Origin: Biomphalaria glabrata
Taxonomy: Eukaryota; Mollusca; Gastropoda; Planorbidae
Length of the DNA stretch: 64,000 nucleotides
Reading direction: 5' to 3'
NCBI RefSeq assembly: GCF_947242115.1
Contig: NC_074716.1
Span: 3,574,001-3,638,000 of the forward strand
Below, piece after piece: positions 1 through 11,800 of this stretch (the stretch's first letter is position 1; each line of letters starts with the position of its first letter). Made by a program: the position numbers and the translations under genes. The notes below the pieces were generated by a model that saw only the letters and a list, made by a program, of their open reading frames with translations, did not search any database and was not told the DNA's origin.

Positions 1-912
1 GTGTCATATGCGGGGCCCTGAGCCGTAAGGGTAGAATGTATATACCGTACCACTTAAAGTTAACGGGCCTCTAACGCTGTAGGCTTTAGTTTGTTCCAAA
101 ATATAGTAGGCCTACCATATTTATTGGCCGTTTAACTACATTACGTACCGGTACTGTATTGTAATTGCTCTGCATGTAAGATTTTTGCCTTTAATAGCCA
201 ACGTAACTAATGATTAAGAAACATTTAACATGAAAAATCAACAAACTAGATAATAATCATTTCTGCTAATCCTGCTGGAAGTAATCATTTTTCTGTCTCT
301 AGTGGGTTCAATGGTTAGGATGGTTAGGTAGTATGTCTTTGATATTAAATAATATTTCTATTACTATTATTATATTCTTAGGTTAATCACTTTTCAATTG
401 TTTATGATTTAATACTAGTGAATTATGAGAACTTACAAATAAAAACATATTAAAAAAAAAAAGCCCACAAAAGAGGCAAGATGGCCCATAAAAGAGGCAC
501 ATAAAGCCCCAAAAAAGAGGCGAAAAAAAGAGACGAAGAAAAAAGGCCTAAGGCCCAAGGATTCCTATGATGATAAAGCTAAAATTGAATAGCGCAAATT
601 CTGAGGTTTCCTTTAAAAAAAAATGTCATGTTAAGAGCTAACATGGTAATTGATATCACATGGATGCTCGAAAAGGCTTCCAAAGTATGGAATAACAGGC
701 TCTAGTTTTTGAGAACTGGTCTGTTGTTTTTTTTTTAAACTTGTGATAGGGAATCTCCGTTCGCTTGGGCCTGGGACGGTTGCCCCACTTGCCACCCCCT
801 AAGGCCGCTACTGATTATCTTCAACTCCGAAGGAACACACTTAACAGTAAAACATTTGACAAACATTTTTTTAATCGAAATAATGTTGTTTTTTTTCTTT
901 ATTTTCTCCAGG
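1..912. other. noncoding flank upstream of the first gene
   Basis: I see no convincing coding sequence here. There is a purine-rich stretch at about 450-550 and a T-rich run at about 890-908 ending in AG at 910-911, which reads as the splice acceptor just before the start codon of the first gene. A 5' untranslated exon is therefore likely upstream but cannot be placed. Confidence 0.5.
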
Positions 913-1968
913 ATGGCAATGGTTCTCAGCCTCGTGGACGTGGTCTCCGTTGTTTTGTTTTCTGTGGAGCTGTACCACCTTGTGGCTCACGTGTTTATCC
1001 TGTGTGGCATTCGGAGTCTCCCTCGCAAAGACTTGGTCAGGGTCCGTCTCTATTTCCTGCTGGACGCTCTGACTGTGTTTTTCACTAGCTTTCTGTTCAC
1101 GGGCAAACTCAAGTGGCTGGCGGTGTTGCAGATACTTCAACACATGTTCTATTTTATCACATGGGATAAATCCTATATGGCTAAAAGGGTGAGTGTTCCC
1201 AAATGTAGTTGTTCGAGTATGTCAATATTAATTAAAGGGCAATGTTATAGAGCATATTGCAGGTGATATAGATCTAATTAGGGCCGGCCTTAGGTAATTG
1301 GAGGCCCCAAGTGAAGTGAATAGAGTGACCCCAAATGAAATAGAAAAAACAAAAAATGAAGACCGAAAAATATGCAAAGAATTAAAAACCTTCCTAAATT
1401 TGCCTAGTTTTCCTATATTTAAGGCCGACTCTGTTCTAACATCCAGTATCCAGAGTATGCTTTATTCGCAGCTTAGTAAACAATATTGTGGCTCTAGGGC
1501 CTCGCTTAGATTTCTTAAAAGAACTGTTGACGTTTTAAAGATTGCCAGACCTACATAAAAGTCAAATTAGTGGTCTATAGTCTAAGGTCAGTACTCTACT
1601 GGTAATGTCTTATGACAATGAAAGCCAAATTAAAAAGGTATTTTTCTTAACTTCTAAGTTTGTCTGTATTTTGTCATTACTTTTAGATCATTGATTGGAG
1701 CTCTCTGGAATGGTTTAAAAGTAACCAGAAGCCCTCCTTGCAGCTTGACTCCACCCTAGGAACACTGTTCGATGTCTGTGTGCATGCTGCTATGATGTAT
1801 GTACTGGGAGAGCAGATGGGTATATTCAGTATTCTTGTGGCCATCTTCATCGCCCAAGCGTGTGTATACACCATCTTATTCAATCCAAAGTTGGCATGGA
1901 GTAGTCCAAACAATGTGCCAGTTTGGGTACAGAAACGTGTAGGAAAACTTGCATTAGATCATTCCTAA
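913..1968 (+). CDS. small multi-pass membrane protein, unrecognised, two coding exons
   Basis: Coding exons 913-1188 and 1687-1968 join in phase 0 (AGG|gtgagt donor, tttttag acceptor) and give 185 residues. I do not recognise the family. The protein is strongly hydrophobic, with likely membrane segments near residues 5-30, 45-65, 68-87, 113-130 and 133-155, separated by short charged loops (SLPRKDLVRVR; then KRIIDWSSLEWFKSNQ across the splice) and a polar C-terminal tail. ATG 913 is chosen because it lies one base after a good splice acceptor and the frame upstream of it is low-complexity intron. The intron (1189-1686) holds an old interspersed repeat from about 1277 (GGGCCGGCCTTAGG start). 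Location is probably an internal membrane or the plasma membrane; function unknown. Gene structure is fairly secure; an additional upstream coding exon is possible. Confidence 0.72.
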
Positions 1969-2589
1969 TTTTGGCATTCGCTTTTTTTATTGTTTCTATT
2001 ACATACGTGTCGTATCACTTTTTAATTAATTTCTGAAAGGAATTTTGATGTTGCTATAGCCTTTAACCTTATATAATATGGTCTTATATATATGGACTTA
2101 AATCATGTTCAATGCTTTGTTAACGACTCATGTAACCAAGATATATATGGTTATATGTAACAGCACAATGAGGATATTATGAACATATTATTTTTAATTT
2201 CTTGCAAAGTAAAGATTTTAGAAAAAAATTCTTTTTCATTGGAATGATTTCATTTTTGAAAAAATCTTAAACAAGATTTGATGTTTGTTATTTGTTGTTG
2301 TTTTTTCTCAATATACCAAAAAAAATAATTTTATTCTTTATTAATTATTGTTCTTTGAAAATGTAATATTTAAATTCCAAGACGAAAAAGTTTCTGGAAA
2401 CTTTTTGAAGGTGACAAACATCTTGTGGAATTTATTTGAAAATGAAATTAATAGAGACAAAAGTGTTACTAAATCACTAGTCATGTAATTTAAATTTTAA
2501 TTGTGCTAGCTTTTTGTATATGTCATGTACAATAATTGCTAGCCGTTTCTTGATTTAGTATCGAAAATTGCATTTTCCTTGTCTGCGCT

Positions 2590-2815
2590 CGTCTTCAAGA
2601 GGCTTTTCTTTAGGCCTCTATTGTATGTCTCACAGCCTTCGTAGCAGCTCTCCATCTGCTGACAGCTGCTTCCGGGATCCTTTTTTACGCTGTCCTCCTT
2701 TAAAAGTGAAGTTCCCCTTTCAGACCTTGTGGTCTATAGTGCAGATGATGTAAAGGTCATGTTTCTGTGGCCTACGGTTAACGAGGGTGCTGTCCTCCTT
2801 TTAGCTCACTAAAAA
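2590..2815 (-). repeat. LINE 3' scrap joined to a truncated tRNA-derived SINE
   Basis: Reverse-strand 2590-2680 reads like the C-terminal tail of a LINE reverse-transcriptase protein (SRWRAATKAVRHTIEA), the same kind of sequence as 34150-34560. From about 2704 it continues as the 3' half of the SINE family seen whole at 36092-36366 (AAGTTCCCCTTTCAGACC and the block after it). Both are decayed. Confidence 0.55.
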
Positions 2816-3609
2816 AAGCCAACAGCTTTTTCTGCATGAGATGTGGCATAACAAGCAGGTTGCAACAGGGTTAGCGTGGTCATGTGATATACTGCAATCA
2901 TCTGCAATCGAAGACACTGCCTTATTATTTTATTTTTTTTTACAAAGTTTAGAACACTGGTTTTTAGTTCTTTAAGGCTATGTGGGACACCAAATTTGGG
3001 TAAATATGTGAAAAATTTCGCTTTTCAGTTTTAACTAATTTAAAAAGCCCAACCATTTCTGGACATAAAAATATAATTTTCATGATTGGCAAATAATTAC
3101 TTATTTTTTAATAATTTTTTTTTGTAAGGTAGCTACAGCTGTCTCTTTTTACAAGTTTTCTAAAAATGCTTTGTTTGGCATTAAACAACAAGAATGTGAT
3201 TTTCTAAACATTTTTTATACATCTCACACAGATAACAAATAACATTGACAGTGATTGTGATTATAATAAGTTTAAATAAGCGATCGAAACCGTTTTCTGT
3301 AAATAGAGAAGTTGGTATTCAAACATTATAACACAGTGCTATGTTTCTAATAGGGGAGAGGGGCTACAACAAACTATCTAATGTGCTTCTGTGTGAACTG
3401 TCACATAATTGACTCTATATTAGTCTATATGCAGACACTATGCAATACTACATGAGAACTGCACTAGCTTTAAAATGTATATATGCTCAAATCAAGTGTT
3501 AACTTTGATGCGGACATTTCTACAGAATATGCTGAATTAAATTATGTGGTCAGAATTCAGCTTTATATTAAAATTATTTGTAATATTGTGACACACTGCC
3601 ATTTTTACA

Positions 3610-3670
3610 GTCCTCTATGTTCATGGCCTATAGACCACAACTGCACAAGGTTTGAAAGGGAAACTTTTTT
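3610..3670 (+). repeat. 3' fragment of the tRNA-derived SINE
   Basis: The block CCTATAGACCACAA ... GAAAGGGAAACTTTTTT matches the 3' end of the SINE family at 36092-36366 and 63914-63962, in plus orientation. It is 5'-truncated and diverged. Confidence 0.5.
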
Positions 3671-4934
3671 TAATAATTTATTACTATTTTCATGGCTGCC
3701 ATGGTCTGGCAAAAAGTTGGATTGGATTAAATATTGTAGTCAATTTCTCTAACTTCTGCAGATGTAATTTCAGCCAAATGTTCTTTATATGTGTTTTAAA
3801 AGTCAGTACATATATATGTGTGTCTTGAAAGACAATACAAACCTTCTTAATATATATATCAATATATTAGGCCAGCCATGATTTTGGTTAATAATTTAAA
3901 CCTTAAACACAGACTTTTTATTAATCTACAGTGAAGCATGTAAATTATTTATGAGAGAATATTTATTCAGTTATTGAAATTAAAATTTTATAATCTAGAA
4001 AAAGATTCAATCAAATATTTCATTGTTACTTTAACAACAGAAATGGTGTTGCATTTATTTAGGTGTATTTGTAAATATCTGTTTTTATATTTTACTTATT
4101 GTAAAATGCAGATGTATTTTTTTTTATGCTTGGCTTTCATAGATTTTCTATTTTCTTTTGCTAGAAATTTTCTTCAAAATAGGCCAAATCATTTTTGTCT
4201 GATTTGCAAGTATTACTTTATTGCTTGTTTGATTTTAAATGCAGGTCCGCCAATTGTTGTTTGATACTTACTGCTATTTTATTTCAATGATGCAATTTTT
4301 TTACATTGGAAGATTTTAATAAATGTTATGATGAATTTATCTATGAACTCCATTTGTTGTTTTTATAATAGTGGAACTAAGGAATGAAAGAGAATGTCAA
4401 TCAATTTAAAAAAAAAAAGCTAATGCAGGTATTATAAAATTTATTTTAAAAAATAACAAATTAGATTGTCAGTTATATGAAAAATCAATAGCATTTTTAT
4501 TTTTTAAACCCAATGATTTGAATGAAAGACACAATTTGTGTTGGCTTCATATGTACAAATATGTTAACACATACCAGTAATTAACATTAGGTCATCACAT
4601 TAGTGTCTGCTCTGCACTATATTAGTGTCTGCAAGTCTGTTGAACACAGAGAAGAAACATTCACTATGGCAAGTGTCAACATTTGCAGACTTCTCTCATA
4701 GCTTTGTTTCAATATTTTATGAACATTGACAGTGTGATATCATAGTTTTGTTTCAATATTTTTGTAGCCACTCTATAAGTAAAATTCAGGGGTATGTGTA
4801 TATAATAAAATATAAAATACAAATAGCTAACAGTCTCCTTCTCTCAAGCAACTTGTACTACTCTAAGAGTTTCTTATCAATACAAACAATTGGAAACATT
4901 GTCTACAGATTTGACTAACTACTTTTTTTGTTTT

Positions 4935-4940
4935 TTTATT
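4935..4940 (-). terminator. candidate parkin polyadenylation signal
   Basis: TTTATT on the plus strand is AATAAA in parkin orientation, about 0.9 kb past the parkin stop codon. If used, the 3' UTR contains the entire 5230-5833 minisatellite. Confidence 0.35.
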
Positions 4941-5229
4941 CAAAACCTACATGACTGTAGGTTAGTGCTGAAATTAAGTCACAGTGATAGTACCATAAAA
5001 TAGTAGCACTTGATGACAAAAATACAAACAGCTATAACAACATGGATTCCGAAGTGTCTAGCAGTGAAGCAGATACCAAATTCACCACATGAATATTCGG
5101 AATCCCTAAGACAATCTTTCCATTTACTGGTTTTAATAAAGGCTGTCCCTTTAATCCTCTAGCGACGCTATTCTCTGTTTCATTTTTTTCCCCTAACTTG
5201 AAGAAATTAAATGAATCGTTTTGACAACG

Positions 5230-5833
5230 GTTTCATAACAGAACTGTTAGCCAACTGTTTCGTTACTAAAACTATTCATAACAATACTGTTAGTCAACTG
5301 TTTCATTACTAAATCTATTCATACAGTACTATTAGCCAACTGTTTCATTACTAAATCTATTCATACAGTACTATTAGCCAACTGTTTCATTACTAAATCT
5401 ATTCATACAGTACTATTAGCCAACTGCTTCTTTACTAAATCTATTAACAGTACTGTTAGCCAACTGCTTCATTACTAAATCTATTAACAGTACTGTTAGC
5501 CAACTGTTTCATTACTAAATCTATTCATAACAGTACTGTTAGCCAACTGTTTCATTACTAAATCTATTCATAACAGTACTGTTAGCCAACTGTTTTGTTA
5601 CTAAAACTATTCATAACAGTACTGTTAGCCAACTGTTTCATTACTAAATCTATTCATAACAATACTGTTAGCCAACTGTTTCGTTACTAAAACTATTCAT
5701 AACAGTACTGTTAGCCAACTGCTTCATTACTAAATCTATTAACAGTACTGTTAGCCAACTGCTTCATTACTAAATCTATTAACAGTACTGTTAGCCAAAT
5801 GTTTCATTACTAAATCTATTCCTAACAGTACTG
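5230..5833 (-). repeat. ~40-43 bp minisatellite abutting the parkin stop codon
   Basis: About 15 copies of a unit that in parkin orientation begins TTGGCTAACAGTACTGTTA and ends near GTAATGAAACAG. The last parkin codons (TTT GGC TAA) form the start of the first unit, so the array lies directly against the coding end and would be transcribed in the 3' UTR. Copies differ by small length changes (a TGA/CAT-type triplet present or absent) and point changes. Confidence 0.88.
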
Positions 5834-8800
5834 TTAGCCAAACCAATGATCAGCCTGACAATCTCTATTCCATGGCTTGACACAGACCCAACACCATTCA
5901 GTCCGACATCTTGTACATACCAGATGCATGCAGCCACCTAGGGACACAAGATGAATACATAGGTCTATTATATAAAACATTATTGTAAGCATACATGCTT
6001 TAAATAACTACCAACACCTTTTTTTTAGAACCACATTTTAGGCATACTGGCACTTATTCACAAATAAATACTTCGAGTTCTCTTCTAACCAGAGCAATAA
6101 ATTGTCATTATTATTGTGAATGAGATTTTTGTAGTGGGTGTGCTTGTGATTTTATCCATTTGGTTGCATCCCTTGAAGTAACAAAAACATGTTAAACAGT
6201 ATGGTTGAATTATATATAAATGATGTATATTTAGGTATTAGAAACCAATGATTGTTGGCCTCCATCCAAAAACTTCGAGTGAGGGTGTTGGAGGAAGGAA
6301 CATTGTAACTGGCATTGTAATAACTAGAGGTCCATGACTACACTGAACTCTAGGTCTAAGTTGTGGAAACTAGTCAAGGAAAGATGGCTGAACTAGTCAC
6401 ATAAAACACTCCTTTTAGGCCTTAGCCATAAAGTGGTGAACTTAACATCCACCTGATGGGCCACAGGGTGTCAGGGTAAGTTTACTTTCCTACTGGGTGT
6501 CTGGTTAAATTTACTTTCCTCCTGGGTGTCAGGGTAAGTTTACTTTCCTACTGGGTGTCTGGGTAAGTTTACTTTCCTCCTGGGTGTCAGGGTAAGTTTA
6601 CTTTCCTACTAGGTAAGTTTATGTTTCTGCTGGGTGTCTTGTTAAGTTTACTTTCCTACTGGAGTGCATCACTGCACAATCTTCTATCTGAGGTAACATT
6701 TTAAACAAGGAACAGTTGTTGTTTTTTTTATTTACCACTTCGTTCTGTTTTAGTCTGACAGCCTGGACAAGTTTTGGTTGTTTCCTCAATCAGATTTGTA
6801 CTTTCTCTTTCCCATGATGCTCTCAGGGCTCTCTCATTGTTTATTTCCAAGTTCTGATAGGAAATACAAAATAATTTTTTTTTAGAGCTTTAGTAGTTTG
6901 AATTTAGAGTAAATAATTTATAATTTTATACTCATTTCCCTTTTTTTATATTAACAGCATAATTTTATCTCTGATGTTAAAAGTAAATAAAAATTGGTCT
7001 CTAATAAAGTTACTAAGTTAAAAAAAAAGGGTAATATTTCGTATAAGAGAACAAAATTAATTGTAATGCATAAAAATCATAAATTTAGTGATATAATGAT
7101 TCAAAATTATTGAAACTAAAGCAAATTATATCTTCTAAAGCATACAATTAAATGTATAAGTAAGTAGACTTACAGAAAGATCTAAACGAAGAGACTCTAG
7201 ATATTCTTCACAATCTCCAACATGGTACTCTCTTCTACACTCTCTGCAAGACTCAAACTGAAACACAGTGCACGCAAAATGTAAATATCAGAATTATACA
7301 AAGTGTTCTCCACAAAACTGTCCAAACACAACTTGGTTCTTTGGCAAATGGTTTACACACAACTGGTTCAACAACCTATTTACAGAGATGCCTACATGCC
7401 AAAATGGAAATGTGTATTTTCAGACCTGGAAATGTGTATTTTCCTAAATATAAAGAAATATACTCAGGAAAGACTAAAATTGTTCCAGCACCTAACATAC
7501 ACGAAATGCAGCAATCCTAAATATAAACACAGCATAAAGTTATATATAAGACTTTCTGTACATTTGTCAAAACATTTACACATTTCATTTTTGTCATAGA
7601 CTATTCTAGACTATGTTAGAATATTGCATTCCATGCTCTAATAGCACTAGGAAAGAAGTATTTGTACAAATTTGTCCTTGCATAAGGGACAAGGACATTA
7701 TTTATTGACAATTTGTTCCCCAAGACTTGATCTATTGACTATTGGTTTCCTAAGACTTGGTCTATTGACAATTGGTTCCCCAAGACTTGATCTATGGACA
7801 ATTGGATCCCCAAGACTTGATCTATTGACAATTGGTTCCCCACGACTTGATCTATTGACTATTGGTTCCCCAAGACTTGGTCTATTGACACTTGGTTCCC
7901 CAAGACTTGATCTATTGACAATTGGTTCCCCAAGACTTGATCTATTGACAATTGGTTCCCCAAGACTTGATCTATTGAAAATTGGTTCCCCAAGACTTGG
8001 TCTATTGACAATTGGTTCCCCAAGACTTGATCTATTGACAATTGGTTCCCCATGACTTGATCTATTTACAATTGGTTCATCAGAGGTCAAAATAATTTAT
8101 TTTTCAGATCATTTATTAAAGCAAATAATGCTTGTAACATTTTTCAGTGAACCATTGTTGGTGAGTGAATTGTCTTATGAAACATTTGTCTGATGAGCTA
8201 TTTGAGATGTGAGTGAATTGTCTTATGAAACATTAGTCTGATGAACTGTTAGTCATCCTTTAAATTTTAATGTTTTGCTTGATAGTCGAGTGTAGCAACT
8301 AGATTTTTAAGAAAATGTTACTACCTGACATTCTCTACATCGAATTAATCTGTCATCTGTGGCAGGAAATAATCCAGAACCACATCCTGGACCTGGACAC
8401 AACATCCCTCCATTTTGAAGGACATATTCTTCAGCTCCAAAATTTTTATAACGCTCATACTAGATCAAATTAAGAAAAACAAAATTTTCACTGATCAATT
8501 TGATTTCGAAACAATATATTATTAAACAATTTTTTTTCTTACACATTGTGGATTTTTACTAAATGGTTCAAATCTTAAAAGTATCAAAGGGAGCTAATTC
8601 ATCTTGCAGTGTGGGTATAGTTACAGAGCTCAAGTCTTCTGGTTTGAATGCTGCAGGAGTCTGACTTTGGTAAATGACATTTGATAGGAAAGAGGCAGCA
8701 GGTGACAACTCTGACCAAGAAGACCAAAGCAGAAGGTGGATTTACTGTTTCTGAAATATGGATTTTTAGGTTTGGAAGAATAAGCTTTTGAGCTAAACCC

Positions 8801-11800
8801 CAAATACGACAAAAATCTGGTCAATTGGGCCACTGCTTAATCAGACCTATTGCTTACTTGGAAAGAATTCAAAAGCACCAAAACTTTTTTGTAACAGAAA
8901 ATGTGTAATTAGACCAGCTGGTTATTAGGACCAAAATGAACATGTCCAGAGGTGCTCCAATTAACTGCGATGAACTGTATGCACATCACTTTTCATAACT
9001 TTAACAAAAAAACAACAACAGATTGGCATCAAATCAAACATGTACCTTCTCCTGCCCAAGTAATAGGAAATGATGACTTTCTTCAATGTGAGAATCTGAA
9101 CAACCAACTGAAATAGAGAATGCAATTTGACATTCATATTTAATACACACCGTTTTCTTTGTTTAAGTCATATGCAATGAGAGTTCAGTCAGGGCCAATT
9201 TTTAAATAAAAAAATAATAAAGATTTATTATTTTTAATTGTATGTATAAGAGAAAATTAATGCAAGCTTTAGAATTAATATTTTAAAGTTTTGTTTTATT
9301 GCATATAGTAAATTTAACTTTTTAATGATTGAAGCAGACTTCTGTTTTTTCAAAGCAGAAATAAAAGTAGGATTGGATTATATGTGTAAACAAACCTGGA
9401 CAGGGTAAAGTGTAGCCATGAAAAGGATGTTCAATAAATCGTCTTTCACTCAGACAGGTGCTCCCGTACTGTCTGAAACAGTCCAAACACATCACATGCC
9501 CAGGAGAGCAAGGAAATATTAAAACATGAGACCTGGAATAGAGAAGCATTGTAAGAGGACCTTGCAAGAAGACCAAAACTTAGGCTATGAAGTATTATTG
9601 CAGGTTAATAAATGTATCTTTTTGAAAAATAAACCAACTAAAGATAATTATAACTAAAGATGTACACGAATCAGCACACATCACAACATCAACATACTAA
9701 ATCAACATACATCACATCACTACATATTATGCACTCGACTCTCCGTGAGTTTGGCTGGACATGTTTTAACCCAACAGCTGTACCATCAATGTCCCCTTCA
9801 TGGTGCTGACAACATCGAAGATAAAATCTCTGAGAAGACAAACAAACATGGTAAAAAAATATATTTTTTTAAATTGTTTTTTATTCAAATGTACACAGAC
9901 TGAATTTAAGATTATGAAAATGATTTGAATAGAGGATATATCAAGCCATTTGTTCTATTGTAAGCCTGCACAATGTACACTTTTGTTTGTAAATTGTGTT
10001 CATGGAAATGTGTATGAAGGTGTGTTGGAGGTAAAAGTGCAAGGTTCAGGGTTGCCTGTTAGGCCTCTGAGAAACTCAAGCCAGCTGAATTCATTCCAAA
10101 TTAAAATCAAACCTTCCACTACTACTACTAATAATAATAATATCTTTATTATCAGTGAGGAAATTCTTTTTACAATTGTGCATTACCAAAAAAACAGTGC
10201 ATGATTAGAGCAAACATTTGTATGATAGCACACAAGATATACGTTCTTACCCCAGTTTATCTTGAACATTACGTGTGAAACTTTACAACAGTAAGTTACA
10301 TATTGTTCAACGATTTAATTGTCAAAGGAACAAAAGAGTTTTTGAGTCTATTTTTTTTTGTGTGTGATCAGTGTCTTATATCTTCTTTGTCATGGTACAT
10401 TACAATGTACAAGATTCTAGAGTGTAAGCTATACTTACAGGTATATCACATGAACAATTCAAATTTTTACAAGTTCCTCTAATACTGGTATCTGAAGAAA
10501 TATCATTCCAATTACATGGACCCTAGAATAAATACAAAATTAACAATTTAATCAAAGGAAAAAAAAATACATTGACGTTTTCTTTTAGTATAGGTTACCA
10601 AGCAAATATGCTCAACCATTAAATTGTACCCTGGTTTTAACAGATACATTATTTTTCAAAAGTCTCTTGTACAAGACTACTAGAAGAAATCAATTAATAT
10701 TACCAAAGTCATGTCTGAAATAGACATTTTCTAATGCTTTTGTGCTAATCTTCTAAGAGTTTAGTCTGGAGAGACAAGTCAATAACATTGTGCATTGGAA
10801 ATGTAGAGCAAGAGGTGCATTTACACTTATTTGTGGTACATGCTACACGTAAGACTTTGTTTCAATACGTTCTCATGGAGAAAGTAATTGACCACTGCAG
10901 TATGGGAGTTTGAGGCAACTGACCACTGCAGTATGGGAGCTTGAGGCAACTGACCACTGCAGTATGGGAGTTTGAGGCAACTGACCACTGCAGTATGGGA
11001 GCTTGAGGCAACTGACCACTGCAGTATGGGAGCTTGAGGCAACTGACCACTGCAGTATGGGAGCTTGAGGCAACTGACCACTGCAGTATGGGAGCTTGAG
11101 GCAACTGACCACTGCAGTATGGGAGTTTGAGGCAACTGACCACTGCAGTATGGGAGCTTGAGGCAACTGACCACTGCAGTATGGGAGTTTGAGGCAACTG
11201 ACCACTGCAGTATGGGAGCTTGAGGCAACTGACCACTGCAGTATGGGAGCTTGAGGCAACTGACCACTGCAGTATGGGAGCTTGAGGCAACTGACCACTG
11301 CAGTATGGGAGTTTGAGGCAACTGACCACTGCAGTATGGGAGCTTGAGGCAACTGACCACTGCAGTATGGGAGTTTGAGGCAACTGACCACTGCAGTATG
11401 GGAGCTTGAGGCAACTGACCACTGCAGTATGGGAGTTTGAGGCAACTGACCACTGCAGTATGGGAGCTTGAGGCAACTGACCACTGCAGTATGGGAGTTT
11501 GAGGCAACTGACCACTGCAGTATGGGAGCTTGAGGCAACTGACCACTGCAGTATGGGAGTTTGAGGCAACTGACCACTGCAGTATGGGAGTTTGAGGCAA
11601 CTGACCACTGCAGTATGGGAGCTTGAGGCAACTGACCACTGCAGTATGGGAGTTTGAGGCAACTGACCACTGCAGTATGGGAGTTTGAGGCAACTGACCA
11701 CTGCAGTATGGGAGTTTGAGGCAACTGACCACTGCAGTATGGGAGCTTGAGGCAACTGACCACTGCAGTATGGGAGTTTGAGGCAACTGACCACTGCAGT

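Larger units (their letters stand above)
1969..4345 (+). other. long 3' UTR or 3' flank of the membrane-protein gene
   Basis: AT-rich, with no coding signal. The first canonical AATAAA I find downstream of the stop is at 4318-4323, so the 3' UTR may be about 2.35 kb; an earlier noncanonical end is equally possible. It contains LINE and SINE scraps at about 2590-2815 and 3610-3670. Confidence 0.4.

Noticed and set aside
1298-1558. 86-codon plus frame in intron 1 of the first gene
   Set aside because: Starts within an interspersed repeat (GGCCGGCCTTAGG) and has no splice or family support.
7672-8090. Opposed frames of ~130 codons with decapeptide repeats
   Set aside because: They arise from the 30-bp minisatellite inside parkin intron 9, with no start context or conservation.
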